Shown piece after piece: positions 1-13,894 of a stretch of DNA of 64,000 bases. A program made the position numbers and the translations under genes. The notes under the pieces were generated by a model that was not told the origin of the DNA, ran no database searches, and was given only the letters and a program-made list of their open reading frames with translations. The stretch covers positions 682,001-746,000 of the forward strand of contig VWZX01001144.1 in the NCBI GenBank assembly GCA_013399015.1. The letters run 5' to 3'. Position 1 is the first letter of the stretch, and each line of letters begins with the position of its first letter. The stretch comes from Galbula dea. Lineage: Eukaryota; Chordata; Aves; Piciformes; Galbulidae.

Positions 1-364
1 TCCAGACTCAGCTTGCTGCAGTTCTCTTCTTCTGTGCTATGGCATTGGTCACCTCTTCAGGGTTGCAAGATTTGCATCTATATTGATTAGGTGAGGCCTG
101 TGAGTGGTGTTATTTCAGTCAGGGCATGGTTTATGTAAGTCTGGTTTAGTTTGGGAAGGAGCCAACCTAAACTGAACAGTCATAAGTCATCTTAAATTGA
201 GCTGTTGGCAGATTATATTTGCATTTATTTCATTAAGAGTGTGTTGAACTGGTTTCAGACAGGGTAAGGATTATGGTGCAACCTCAAATAATAGCTTAGC
301 CAACAAAAATTGTCCCTGCTTTGCTTACAGAGCAGTCAAGCACCTAAGAGGATTAATGGCTTGT

Positions 365-423
365 CAATGACAGAACTTGTCATTGTTCTTCCTCCTTCAA
401 TGACAGAAGGAAGAACATGTCAT
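365..423. repeat. Cluster of short inverted repeats
   Basis: CAATGACA (365) and TGTCATTG (378) form an 8-bp inverted pair; CAATGACAGAA recurs at 398. GTTCTTCCTCC is partly mirrored by GAAGGAAGAAC. Small and of unknown meaning. Confidence 0.6.
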
Positions 424-2457
424 GTAGGGCCACCAGAGTGATGGGGTGAGTGGAGAACCTTGCTTATAAAGGAAGGCTGGACTTTGGCTCAGCTAGCCTG
501 GCAAGGTGAGAGGGGTTATAATAACTCTGTAGAAAGGCAAAGGGAAGGAAAACTTGATAGAAGGCTGACAGCCATGAAGGCTCAAGGATGAAGCTGGCTT
601 TGGAAGCAGCGTATCCCCACTGTCCTGGAGCAAACTAAACAAAGAGGAGCAATGAGGTGTTAGCACTGCTTTGCTTTAGGGGTGGCATGACAAGAATTCT
701 GATTGTTCTAAGATGAATCAGTTGCTGACTGATGACCAGAAATTATCTGCTGTGACCCGCAGGTGACCGCGGAAGTTCTTCTGCAGGAGGCTTCCACAAG
801 AAGAAACTCTTCCTACTAAGAGCTTCAGCTGTTGTTTGTCCTCTTTTTGTTTCCCCCCAAAAGTCAGTAGACAGCCTTACTGTCAGTATTTTCAGGTTTC
901 CTCTAGGACCTGCAACGTACTAGTGCAAAGTGGAAACTTCAGAGAGAGGGAACTGTTAAACCCCCACCAGTTTGATGTGGAAATCTCTAGGTGCTCTTCC
1001 TGCTTCTGGATTGCTCTGTGGTTGTTGGCTTTGTTAAAGGTCTCTTGTATCCTGAAGTGAGGGCAGGTTTGCAACTGCATGAAGCACTGAGTGTTGGACA
1101 TAGCTGTAAGAAGAAAGCTTTGTGTTTAACAGGTATTGCTTCCCATCTAAACCAACCAAACAAACTAAAAGAGAGGAAGAAAGGCTGCTCATGAGCCATG
1201 ATGCCTCTTAGGTTATGCATTTACACCTCATGCTTATGGATTTGATTTTTGCTGGAGTTCTTGTCAGTGGCTGGAGGTGTGGGCTCCCAGATCTAACCCA
1301 AGTGTCTGATGCCAGTGGAGCCCTGAACTTAAGAGCAGAGGTAAATTGTTGTAACCTGATGGTTCCTTATCCAGCACAGAAGGTGTAAAGTGTTTTTAAG
1401 CAAAATGTTGTTCTGTGCAATAAAGTGTCTGGTGACATGCTCTTCCTGAGCATGCAGAGATGATCACAGTGCTTCAGCAGCTCAGACACCAAAACCTCAG
1501 AGCAGAAGAGCCAGAAAGGGGAGCAGGCAGCATCATTGCATGGCCCTGGCTCTTGATGTCTTCCCATTCCTCTGGGGTTTACCTTCCACCCCAAAGGGAT
1601 GAGGTCATACATGAACTGATTTTGTCATCCTGACTTTACTGAGCTTCATTTTTATGGCTGTGGAAGTGGTGGTAGAGTATTCCCTGTAGATGTGGATGTT
1701 TCCTGCTGTCTTTCTGGTTTTGTTTTAAATAGCCTACTTGTGTCACTTCTTTTTTTTTCCTGTAATTTTTTTTTTTATCAGATGTCAGGCTTGGAGAAAG
1801 GTTTTCAGTCAGTGTTTCTTTGACTTAATTTGGAAGCATAGCTGCACATCATATGACAAGCCTGCAGAATGAAGGAGCCTTCTCTGAATGCTCTCTAGAA
1901 ATGCTGCATCTGTTGAGTGTTTGCCAAGGTGGCTGTTTGTAAGGACACTGTCTTCCTGAGGATGGTGTGTCAGATGTCTTGGTAGACTCTGCTCAGCATC
2001 ATCTGGAACTTCAGAGCTGGGGTCTGTACTGTCAGAACATACATGATGGGTTTGGGTCGTGTTAGAGGAGAAATACAGCACCTAAATCTCAAAAGCAGTT
2101 GAGCATTAATGTGTCATTCTTGGCTGAGCCTAAAAACTGAGGTTTCCACAAAGCCCCATCTCTTGAGAGGTTTCCTGTTTCTGGCTGGTGACATACTCAG
2201 TGCAGCAACCAAGTAAATAGACTAGAAAAAATCACTGGTGATTAACTTAAGGTTGGTTAAGAGAGACAGTTGTAATAACAGAAGAGAAACTAATCAGATT
2301 TATAGTAGTGGTAAATAAGCTCTTATATGGTTACTGTAGTATCTCTGTGTTGCAGGGTTGGCTTTTTCTGGTGAAATAACACTTTATTGGGAAGATTGCT
2401 GTTTTTACTAGGCTTTGTTTTACCATACAACATTGTTTCTATATATAATGTGTAGTA

Positions 2458-2512
2458 TCACAGAATATCCCCAGTTGGAAGGGACCCACAGGGATCATCG
2501 AGTCCAACTCCA
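2458..2512 (-). mobile_element. CR1 LINE 3' end fragment
   Basis: Reads TCACAGAATATCCCCAGTTG followed by GGAAGGGACC and GATCATCGAGTCCAACTCC, the reverse complement of a CR1 3' terminus. Only about 55 bp are recognisable. Confidence 0.85.
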
Positions 2513-3196
2513 TAAACTGTTTCTATAAGGACACAAAATGAGTGTGTGTTTGCCCTCCTCCCTTGGCTTTCTGTCAAAACTGTATGATGGCTTTTCTGTC
2601 TTCTAAAGCCTTGCTGCAGTGCAAGGATTGAATGGAGATGGTGCTCCTGTAGTGGCAAAGGTTGATGGCTGTGAGCCCCCATCAATCACACCTGCTTTCC
2701 TCCTGGATGTTGCCTATGGCAAGAACATCTGCTCAGGAGAGCAGCCCTCATCCCTAGGGGATCATTTTCCATATGCTTCCATTTCAGGATCAAATTAAAC
2801 CAATGGACCTTGACAGTGTTTTCTTAACCAAAAATGGGTCCTTGTGCTTCTGTTAGCAGAACATGACCAGCATTGTTGAGTAATGGTTGAATCACTTCCA
2901 CCAGTGCTCTCCTGGAGAGTCACTCAGCGTCTCTGTGACTTGGACCTTTCTTTCTCACATGGAGGCAGATGGTGTTAAACAAGTCAAATAAGCATCATAT
3001 GTCCAATCTGGTGCTGCCTGGCATACTAACAGGGTAATGATTTATAGGATTACTGAGAGCTTGGAAGTATGGTTACCAGCAGAAGGAAGGAGATAGAGCT
3101 CTTGTACACTTCCATGCGAGATGAGGAGTGCTGTTGAGTGCCCAAGTTTCCTTGGGTAGTTTCCCTTTCTCAGTCTAGACAGTTTTTTGTCTGGAA

Positions 3197-3434
3197 AATC
3201 ACAGAATCACAAAGGCTGGAAGAGGCCTCTAAGATCACCAAGTCCAACCATACCTATCACTAACATACCACAAACCCATGGCCCTAAGCACCACACCTAA
3301 ATGTTTCTTAAACACCTCCAGGGGTGGTGACTCCACCACCTCCCTGGGCAGCCTGTTCCAGGACTTTACAACCCTTTCAGTAAAGAAATTTCTCCTTATA
3401 TCCAATTTAAACCTCCCCTGCTTCAACTTGAAAT
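3197..3434 (-). mobile_element. CR1 LINE 3' fragment with ORF2 tail remnant
   Basis: Begins AATCACAGAATCACAAAGGC and continues with the CR1 3' UTR and end of ORF2. The minus strand encodes a recognisable reverse-transcriptase C-terminal remnant (GRFKLDIRRNFFTERVVKSW, then NRLPREVVE). Old, truncated and inactive. Confidence 0.92.
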
Positions 3435-3853
3435 GGAGAGGGCTTGACAGGGATATGAGGCAAGTGGCCAGTCTGCCTTCAGACAGACTCTGAAGTGGGC
3501 TTGTGTTGTCAGGCTGCCCCTGGACAGGAAATCTCTCACCTTCTGGGTGCCGAGGCTTGCAGGGTGAGCCTGGCCAGCTGCACCACTGTGTGTGGGCAGG
3601 TCCTGTATGGACATTTTCCTGTATGGAAAAGGAGAGCCCAAATAGGTTCAGACTGGCTGTGATTTCTTCTTACATCTGTCTCATCCTGCAGAAGCACGAC
3701 CTGGCAAAATTAGCACCTATCAAATGCTCAGTGGTTCTGGCGTGGCTGAGAGGTGACCACTTGGGCACTTCATGGTGTTTAGAAGAAAGCTTTCATTTGG
3801 GAACTACTCTGAAGGCTGAGAAACCCTTTGCAGCCTTCATGAGAGTGAAGGCC

Positions 3854-3924
3854 CATGGTGCCCAGTTGTTGCATGGTGCCCAGTTGTTGCATGGTGCCCA
3901 GTTGTTGCATGGTGCCCAGTTGCA
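3854..3924. repeat. 18-bp minisatellite, about four copies
   Basis: CATGGTGCCCAGTTGTTG is repeated at 3854, 3872, 3890 and (partial) 3908 with essentially no divergence, implying recent expansion. Confidence 0.95.
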
Positions 3925-6062
3925 CAGGGGTTGTTTCCGTGTCTTCTCTGAACCATTTTTGTATGTCTCACCCTAGCATGCACATCAGGGTGAACTGAAA
4001 ATAAAAACTCCCAAAAATAACTCCCACTCATCTTTCTGACTCCAGTTTTGGGGACTGAGAATGGGGCCAGTGCTTTGAGCTTGTGTACAGTCAGTTGGAA
4101 GTGAGCCTGTGGCCTTGGGTGGTAGCGTGGGAGAGTTTTACAGCCCTGCCCTCTTATGTAAGCTTTTAAGGCATTTTCATGCCTTACTGAGACTATTTAT
4201 CACGGTATCTCACCTGAATTTACTGTGCAATTACACCAGAAGGTCTTGTTGGGAGGAATTGGGCAAGTTGTTGGGCAAAAATTGGTGAGGAGATGTTTCT
4301 GCTCACTGTGCTGATGAGTCGAATTAGTCTCATAGGCTTGAATTTGCTCCTTCTCTTTGCCATACTTTGCATTAATCCAGGAAATCTCCATAGAAAATGT
4401 GTAAAGAAATAAACTGTGAAAGAATTAAGTCAAACATGAAGTGGGATTTTTAATACTTCATTTAAAGAGCTGAGAATACTAAAACAGAGAGACTCGTGCA
4501 TGCACGTGCAGAGACTGGAACCTCTCCTTAGTGCTGTATCCCAGAGGCTGTATATCTTCAGAAATAAGTCAGTAAAAACATTTTATGCAAAGCACATACC
4601 TCAGCAGTTTCTTTGACTTCCCCAGGAAGCTTTTCAAACTCTTATTCTTGGTGACAATTTGCCCTTCTCAGCCTAAGCCTCATTGTACTGCATCCGGAAC
4701 CGTTCATGAGCTGCCCTTCCGCGTGTGCGTGGTCAGCCTGTGGTCAGAGATGACAAGGTGTGAGCTGTGCTGCTGGAGGGGGAAGCTGCTTGGTGCCAGC
4801 CAGGCTCAGGCTGAAGGCTGGGGGAAAGCAAAGCTGAGTGAGTGTTATGGAAAGTGGTGCTAGAAAGAAACAGTGATTTTAGTGAGAAAGGTATCTGGCT
4901 TGCTTTGAATCTCAGTGCTGGTCTTGAATGTTTTCCTGCAAGGAGATGTCCTCCAACATTTCTCTGTCGCAGGACAGGGCAATTGCTAGTCACTAATGAC
5001 CTGGGATATGTGGGTAAATACTGAATTATTTGGTTTTTTTTCAGCCTGCTCTGCAAACATCTGTGCCTTCATTTTTCTGTGTGAGTGCCATTTTCCCCAC
5101 GACTAAACAATAACTTGCTGACCGCTGGAGCCCTTCTGTGTACTCACCTGTCACTTAGCGTGGGGACTGTGGGAAACACAGTTCCAGGGTTTACATTCTT
5201 CACAGCCAGTGTCCATTACTGGTGGTGATTAAAAAGTGTCCTACACTAGTAATTAAGCTGTTGTTTCATAGTAGGAAAAAGCTTTTATGCTATGCAAGCC
5301 ACAGGGACTTCCGAGAGCCCAGCATTTGCAATCTTAAAAGGGCATATTGATTGGTCTTTATTAATAGGAAAATCTCTGAGGAGAGATGAAATACCTGAAT
5401 TTTGGGATGTTTAAAGAATAATTTTTAGTGGGTTTAAAATCATACGAAAACTAGGCAGGGTTCCCCAGGTCATATTTTTAACTAACTACTAGTCATGTTT
5501 TCACTATCCTGTGTTTTCTGTTTGATAGATGATTGGTTTTACTGAGCAAAGGGATCCAGCTCTGGAATCTCTGAATGCCTGATGCTGTTTGTTAAATACA
5601 ATGTATGGAACATCCCTTGCATCACATTAGAAACCCTGTACTTCTGTAAGCTAGAGATTTAAGCTTATTAAACAGCTGTGATCAAAGGATCTGACGCACT
5701 GCCTTGTCAGAAGTCTATCTGTGCCCCACCAGTTGGGACTCTGCCTGTGCACAGTACAGGTCTTGTTTTGGTTGGGGATATTTTTGCTTATCCAGTTTTC
5801 AAACTCTTGTCCTGATGGGCTGCAGGAGCTCCTATCACAAAGCATCACTCACATTTGTTTAGGTTTGGAGCTGCTGACTTAAGGTTTTCACAGGTTCTGT
5901 CTAGCCAGGATCTGAACTATCTTGTTTGCATTTGCTCACTAGCATTTGAATTACTCTTCTGGGACCTTAGCCAAGTGCATGTGTCTTACAGTATAGCTAT
6001 GACTGTGACATGACTATGTCACAGACTTCAAGTCAGAAGTGTCACTGTGATCATCTTATTGA

Positions 6063-6150
6063 ATCTCTTTGGTTCCTGAGCGTTTCTGGCATGAATCTCT
6101 GATCAGATCTCTTTGGTTCCTAAGAGTTTCTGGGATGGATCTCTTGGTAA
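6063..6150. repeat. 44-bp tandem duplication
   Basis: ATCTCTTTGGTTCCTGAGCG at 6063 recurs as ATCTCTTTGGTTCCTAAGAG at 6107; two diverged copies of a 44-bp unit. Confidence 0.85.
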
Positions 6151-9100
6151 TCCATTGCCTTCTCTCAGATACGTTGTGCAAACTGAACTCTTTAGTCAGG
6201 GCCAGCATGGCTCAAGTCTTTAGTGATTCTCATGACCCATCCTTAGAGCTGGGTCCACGCTGAGAGGCATGCTGAGAAGCATGGTCTGCATGAGGAGATG
6301 CTTTTTGCATCAGGAGGATGCCTCAGCCTCTCCTTGCATCCTGCTCCAGCCCCCACTGCTGTGCTGGCCTCCCTGGCTCTTGTTTGGGATCACTGCTGAG
6401 CTAGGCTGGCTCTGCAGCCCCTGCACTGTCTGATCTGCCTCTGCTCCCAGTTACACAACCTCCTGTCAGCCAAGTGCTGTCGGACTGCTTGCAGCCAGCT
6501 TACACAAGCATCTCAGTCTCTGTTTGTGACCTGTCATCTTTATGCTTCTCAAGGCTCTCCCAGATCTTTTCAGATGGGAGTTTTGTTAGTAACAATGGGC
6601 TTTTTCCACAGTTCTTTCCAAAAATAGAAATCACTTTGGTAGTAGAAAGCCTAAGCCCTGCAGAACCTCTTGAAAATCATCAGGGAGATGTATTTTTATA
6701 TGTGCAACTTATATTTTGTGACTTACCTAATTTTTAATCAATTTCTGTAAGTGGCTATTTTGTGTTTCATTCTTATTCTTTCTGGATGTGAAGTAAATGC
6801 ATTGGAGAAATCTGAGTTTATGATGTTTAATGCTATTGTCTTTATCAACCCAAACATTTAATCTCCTTGGGACGTGGCCAAGGTCTGTTCCTCATAAAGC
6901 CATGTTGATGTTACCCTTTCAGGCTTTGCTGTTCAGGGGATGGGAAGTTGAAGTTTTAGCTGTATGTTTTAGCTGAACGAGCCAGTGTTATTCTTTTGGG
7001 CAGGGCTATAGAATGTCAAGCTTTGCAGGAGGAAAAAAAGACAAATAAAGGAAATATTTTGCTACAAATGTGATGCTTTCAGCTTAATTCTTCACTGTTA
7101 GGGGAGACTTTGATTAATGTATCCTGGCCAGGAGTGCAGTGTTTGCCTTTCAGTGTTTGAGGTTGTGCAGTGGTGTTGGGAATGCATGAAGAGTGACAGC
7201 CCTTTTCAGCATTTGAAAAGTTCCCAAGTCAGGCATTTCCAAACTCCAGGCAAATGACAATGTAAGTGCTCAGGAGCTGGGATCCTGCAACCTGCAAATT
7301 GTCTCTGTGGCAGTGAAGAGTTCCTGTCCCTATTTTGGAAGAGTTTTGCAAGCACACTCCAGGCAATGCTTGTTTCCCATCTCTGAGTTGTTACAGCAGA
7401 GAACAGGCACCAGATGTTTCCATCATCTTTGCACTATATTCTTCCCACATCTCTTTTCTTTGGAATCTTCTTTCCAGAAGCAGCAAACAGTTGGTCCTTT
7501 CTCAAGCACTATGAGCTGTGGAGCAGGGCTGGAATGAGAGCAGTGTTCCCGGGGCAGCTTCCTGGCCTCTGAAACTCTTGACTTTCCAGGTGCAGGAGTT
7601 TAAGTTGGGTATTTGCAATAATAAGGTCTTCTGCAAGGATTTTAGTTCAAAACAGAAAGATCAAGTCATGATCAAGAACTGTTTTCATGTATTCTCTTCC
7701 TCTGAACTCCTTCCAAAGGTCCCTAGCAAAATCAGAAGCAAGCTGGGAGGAGGAAGAGTTCACACTGCTGCTGGCTATGGTGCTGCTTATCCCTAGGTCT
7801 CCAGGGTGTTCTGAGGAACTCCTTCTCATGGTGGCTTTTTGTTTTGTCTCCTAGAGATGTGAAATGTGGGCACAGAAGAATTAAATGACTAAGTGTAGGT
7901 GGCTCAGCAAACCACAGTGTGAGGAAATAAAAGGTTTTCTCCAGCATCCATTAAGCCACTGTTAGAGGTCCATGCAAAGACTCGTCACCTTTCTGTTGTC
8001 TAGCTGGTTGTTATTCCTTTCCCTCAATATAGTTAAGTTCAGCATCTGTGTCTGCAGATGCCTCTGCTATTGGTCAGTCTTAACTTGTTTTGTGGAAACA
8101 AAAGATGTCAGAAGTTCTGAGATGCTGAACTTGTGTCAGACTGCATGGTCAGGGTTTCCTTGTGCACCAAGACAGCTCTTCTCCAGTAAGAAAATAAAGC
8201 ATGTCCAGCTAAGGCTGCAGTCATTGGGGTGATGAAGTAGACAGAAAGTGCAAGGTGTTCTCCTGCATGGTGAGCTTGAGACCAATTCCTGGTGACCTTA
8301 GTGCTCTCCTGGACTCAGTTCTGCTCTGTTGGTGTGTTCTAAGGTCTTTATGCTGTATTGAAAGGATAGGCACAAGTGAGAAATGGCTTTTAATTCTGCT
8401 TTTATGTGTCAAGAGGTGGCTTTTGTGAGAAGAGTGGTTGAATTAAAGGTGTGTTCCTCACTGTGTGAGAACCGGGATCTGAGCAACTCTGCAAGTGTCT
8501 CTAACAGCCTGCTGCAGGCAGGGCTGTTGAAGGGTTGTTAGTCCAGCTGTCTGGTGTGGCAGGGAGTCTTGGGGTGGTTTGTGGTTTTGTTTTGTTCTTT
8601 TTTGACCAATCTGAAAATTTTTGAGGTACTTCCCTTAATGAATCTACTTAGTCTGTAATTAGAGACTCAATGTTCAATGGGTATCTGCTCAGGTTGGTGA
8701 GGCTGCCTGACCTGTGGTGGGTGAGCAGACCCAGCACAGTTCAAGGGCTTAATTTTGGAGGCAGGAAATACATATTCTGACTTGAATGATCTCCATTAAA
8801 AACATGAGAATGTATTTCCTCTTACTGTATTTCTGCTTAACTAACAGTTGCAGAGAGAATGGTTTGATGAAGTGCCTCTTCTAAATGAGCATATTTCACG
8901 AATGATTAAAAACTAATATGAAGTGAAAACATTTAAAAGTCATTACATAAATGTCACATTTGTCTCCGTCCATTTAGAAGGTGTCAGCAGATGGAAATGA
9001 GTCTGGTTTAGCTAGTGCTCAGCTTTGCCATTGCTGCAAAGGCAATGTTAATAATTCACCAAGCATTTTCCTGAGCCTTTAAAGTCATTCAAGCTTTTCT

Positions 9101-11143
9101 CTTAGGTCTTAACAGATTTACCACTTCGACAGATTTTTCCCATTAAAAACACCTCCCATGCTGGAAGGTCCATGTTGTGCAGCTGCCCTGGGGTTAACAG
9201 TGAAGCAGTTTGGGATGGACTGAGCATCCTAGTCTCTGTTAGGGATACTCAGTGGTAAGAGTATTTCATTTCAAGTGTGTTTTACAAGCTGAACTAAGGA
9301 GTTGCCAGGTTATAGCAGGAGGGGAGATGGTAGTGAGGATGGGATGGAAGAGGAATTTGCCTGTTAGAAAAGCAGGATTGCATGCTGCTCAAAACACACT
9401 CAGATTCAATTTGCCAAAGCAAAGCTGAATAAAACTTACCTTGTTCTGCTAATTCTTTGTGCTGGGCTAATTTTGGCTGAGGAAGCCAAATGAGCATTAA
9501 CATTGACATGCTGAGCAGGAAGGTAGAGTAAATAGCAGTGTTTTCTGTGCTCCTGGGAAGGCTGAGAAGGTGGTGGTGCTCCTTCCAGCTGGGTCTGCAG
9601 GTGGGTGAGGAATGGGAACTTCCCTCCTTATTATTATTAGTTTTCTTTTTAGGAAATACAACATTTCTTCTTAGCAAGCACACAGCAAAGAGACTGAAGG
9701 GGATTTCATAGCCATAACGTTTCATACCCTAGTTAAAAATTGCCTCAGAGTAGCTGAAAGAAGAGAAAAAAATGGGATGGCTTCTGTCTGCATGCAGGCA
9801 AAGCACCCTTCACGTACTGGTCCAGAGACAGGTTTTTGTCTGTCATGGTATATTGGGAAACATCAGCCCTCTGAAGGCAGCAGCATCACCTCTCTTCACA
9901 CATTTTCAGCATGCTGAAGAAGATTTGTAGGCATCAGCACCGAAATGTCTTTCCACTGCTGCTGGAGCTACCTCCTCCTCTAGATGAGCCCAGCACTGAA
10001 ACAAGAATAAGTGGTAACCACAGTGGTTAAAATTGCAAAAGCATCAGCCATTGTACTTGGAGGTGTTTGCATCTTCTGAGTCTCCCAGCCTGCAGCTGGT
10101 GCTCTTCCAAACCCCTTAGAAATGAAGACAGAGTCAAGAGCCCACTGCTGGTGGGACACAAGACCAGGATTGCAGGCATGTTGGCATTTGGCTTCCATCT
10201 GTCTGAGATACTGTCTCTCATAGTGGTAAATATTTTACATGCCCAAATACTGTGTTTATGGATGGCATGAAGTAGGTGAAGCAAAATACTTTTTAAAACC
10301 AGTCCAAACTGTTGCATTAACTTTAAGGACCATGAGTGGGTGGCAGTGAATTCCAGAAAAATACCAAAATATCAAATTCTCCTGACATGTCTGAGATGTC
10401 TTTCTGCAGGTTTGTTTTCCTTTTCTTTCTGTGTGAGCAGAGGGGATCTGGTGTCACAGGCTTCCTCCAGCTTTTTTCACCTGTTGATTTCAGAGTTGCC
10501 TTTGAAGAAGTCATTTTGTGAGGCAAGCCTGAACCCTTTCTAGCTATTTCATCTAAAATTACAAGCTCCTGTGAAACCTGTGAAGAAGCACTGGTAATTA
10601 AGAGAGTTAATGGGGTGTTGCCTGCAATTAATTCAATTGCTTGTGACAGGAACATCGTTGTTGAACCATTGGTTATGGTCGTGCAGTTGTGTTGGGAGGT
10701 TTTCATCTATGACTTGGTCTCTACCCATGGTGTTGGGTTTCTTAAGTGTTTCCATGGCTCTTCTGCTGAGATTGGTGATTTGAGATATTGATTCCCTTTC
10801 CTCCTGCACCTTGCAGGATGCTTTTTTTAAGTTCTGACATTAGAACATTCTGACAGTGGAAGATTTGAATCTCATCCTTCCTATGCTGTAAGACTTGGAT
10901 GTCTCCCTTAAGCGATGGAAGAAATAGCAAGCTGTCCTTGTGTCCACCCAAAAAAGCAAGCTCAGCCTTTTCTGCTGTGCCAGACTTAGCCAGAAAGATC
11001 TGAATTCAGCTCCTTGTTAGCTGTAGATTTCTAGCAGTGACTCAGACAAATCAGTAAATCTCTCTCAGGCTGTTCTGTAGCTCCTGTTCATTGAGCTGTG
11101 AGCATCCTTGGGGGAAGGGCTGCATTTTATGAGTTACCCCTGG

Positions 11144-11270
11144 GAATCATAGAATCCTAGAACTGTCAGAGTTGGAAGGGACCTTCAAGATCATCTAGTT
11201 CCAACTCCCCTGCCTACCAGGGACACCTTCCACTAGATCAGGTTGCCCAGAACCCCATCCAGCCTGAAAC
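11144..11270 (-). mobile_element. CR1 LINE 3' fragment
   Basis: GAATCATAGAATCCTAGAAC then GTTGGAAGGGACCTTCAAGA and TCATCTAGTTCCAAC, a typical avian CR1 3' end in minus orientation, truncated after about 127 bp. Confidence 0.93.
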
Positions 11271-13894
11271 TGGTACAGCAAACAAACAGCAGGCTGGAAC
11301 TTCACCGAGGGTGACTTGGTGAGGAAGAATGTTGGCTGAATGCTGATATGTAATGAAGCTGCAAATGATTTCTTTCCTGATTTGCAAAATGTCTAAAGGC
11401 ATCTGCTGTTGGGTCACAGAAAGGAGATTTTTCTCCTTTAGGATCACATTCAAGACTAGATGCTTCTAATTGAAGGTGCAGGGTGTGGGAATAAAAGATC
11501 CTGGGTGCTATTAAGAAAATTATAGCATAAGCATAATAATGAAGGCATAATGCTGGGACATGAGAGCAGCTACTTCAGTAATATCTTGAGCTCTTCACAG
11601 TCCTAGCTGCTGCATGTCTAAGCCTGCTTTTGCTCTCAGTTAGCTCTCAGGGAGAAATGCTAGATTCCTCTGATAGTGGGTTAGGCAAGCCTTAATGGGA
11701 AATGCCAAAAGTGATTGTGCTAAATGAGTAGTTTGCATTTTAAACACATTGATTGGTTTTATGTTTTATTTCCCTTCTAAAATGTGTCATTATTCATCTT
11801 TATTTCTAAAGGCCTTTGAATTTTGAACATTTGGGACCTTTAGTTGCAAAATGGTGACACTTCCCTGCAGAGGGAAGTAGAGAATCTGACAATACAGAAT
11901 GTGATGAATTAGTCATGTGCAGGTGCCAGGTAACATGTCCCAAGTTCTCTGTCAGAGCAAAGCAAGTTCTTGGCTTACACTGCAGGATGCCTGCTCCTGC
12001 CAAGTTGGGTATCTCCCTATCAAACTTGTGACTGCAGGACAGCCCAGAACTGCAATTCTGTTCTTCAGTCCACAGCAGACCAAGAGGCAGCTACCTAGGA
12101 GAAAGCTGTCAGTGGATCCTGCTGCTGATAGCCTATCTGGAGGTGAGCTGGGATTGGAAGAGTAGTTGCAGTACAGGAGCTAAGGTACAGCTTTGGCACA
12201 CAGGTGTGAAAAGGTACTGATACAAACAGGTTTTCATTCTGCTCATTTAGAGATTGGATTTCTGTTCCTGTGCCAGAGTTGCCTCCTCAGTTTCTTTTTC
12301 TTCATCACTAGTACAGATAAGAGTTGTTATGGCTTCGGCATGGCAGAGGTGAGCACTTCCCTCGTTTGCTGCTAGAGCTTCTCTTCCCCAGACAGATCTT
12401 AGCTCTTCCAAAATGAAGCCTTTGTCCTGTTAGGCAAAATGAAATAACCAGCAGTAAATACAATTGGGTGAGTTTAGGCATCAAAAAAAAGCCAAGCCTG
12501 ATACTTACAGGCTAGTTGGACACAGAAGTCCTTCGGCCAAGAGGTCTAGGTAGGATATCCAACCTAGGATAGAGGAGAGGGGGCCTCAGGATGTCCTTAG
12601 CAAGGCTATAACACACCAAACAAACAGCTTCAACCTGTCAGAGCTGGGGAGGGGTCTCAAAATAGTGAAGGGTCTCCTGAGAGTAAGACAGGAGAACTTT
12701 GGCTGGCTCTCTGAAACCAGCAGTACTGTGGCCCAGGCTTGCTCAGTAGCAAGTCTGAGTTTATTCTGCAGTCATTACCACTTATAAAGTGTTTCAGGTA
12801 GTGTAGTTGTTGTCACCATTGCTGAAAATTCAAGACTTTAGAAGGAGAAACTTAAAGAAGCTAAGGGAAACTGCAAAGGAGCACAGCTGGGTAGAAGCTG
12901 TGCTTCAGAAGCTGCTCTTGCATGGTTATAGATAGATACAGATGTACATTTATTTTTTTGTATGGTCTTATTTTTATTTCTTTTACTTGATCCCCTTTTC
13001 CTCATGGGATGAGGATGTTTGTTCCCAAATCTGTTAGCCCCTCACAAGTAGGCATTGAAACTTGACCTCAGTTGGGAGTCTTTCTTAGAAATCTCCTGAA
13101 GGACCCAGGTGAAAGCCAGTCTCTTGGTTGTGTAACTTTCAGAGTCTTAGTCAGAGCCCATATGTTACAACCTGGAGGAAATGATGCTTGGGGATGACTA
13201 ACAGAACATGTTCCTGCTGTTAATTTGGGTGGTGTTCCAAAATGTAATTTGTTAAGCTTTCCCTTTCATTTTGTTAACACATCTCCTTACTAATAACAGT
13301 CTTTGCTCTTCTTCCCCAATAAGGAGCTTAATGAAGAGAGAGATTTATACATTAACAAAGAGAGAGGTGCTTGTTTGCCCTGCCTGCAATGAGCAGGGAG
13401 AAGCAGAGAGTATCTGTGTATTCCCTTAGCAGAAAGATGGTTTCTGGATAGGAAATTCACTTTAATGGAGCTTCCTGCTGCAAACAAGTGTTTTACACAG
13501 GGCTCTCTGAAGGGGTGTGTGATTTACTAAGAGCAAATTCAACTGTTTAGCCCTTTCAGAAGCACTTATGCTTTGGCCAACGACTCAAGTGTCAGTTTCA
13601 GCCTAGGGGAATTTAGAGAAGGTCCTCTGAGCCCCTACAGCCCTGGAGACCCCTTCTGTGATGTGATAGAAAACTGGGACAGCTCAGGGTGGCTGCTCTG
13701 CCCCAAGCCCTGCCTGTGTGTCTTCCCCTCCCCTTGCTTCTCCTCTCAGGTGTCAGTAGTGGGCCCAGGCTTTCTCCTAAGAAAGATGCTCAGCTATTCT
13801 TCTGATGAAAACAAAACCTAGATTCTTTCTACTGTAGTTATAGACAAAACACATTTTTTTCCAGAATCCCTTCATTGCAGGTACCCAGCTTGCC

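Noticed and set aside
3235..3426. Protein-like minus-strand open frame in intron 1
   Set aside because: It is the decayed C-terminus of CR1 ORF2, not a host gene.
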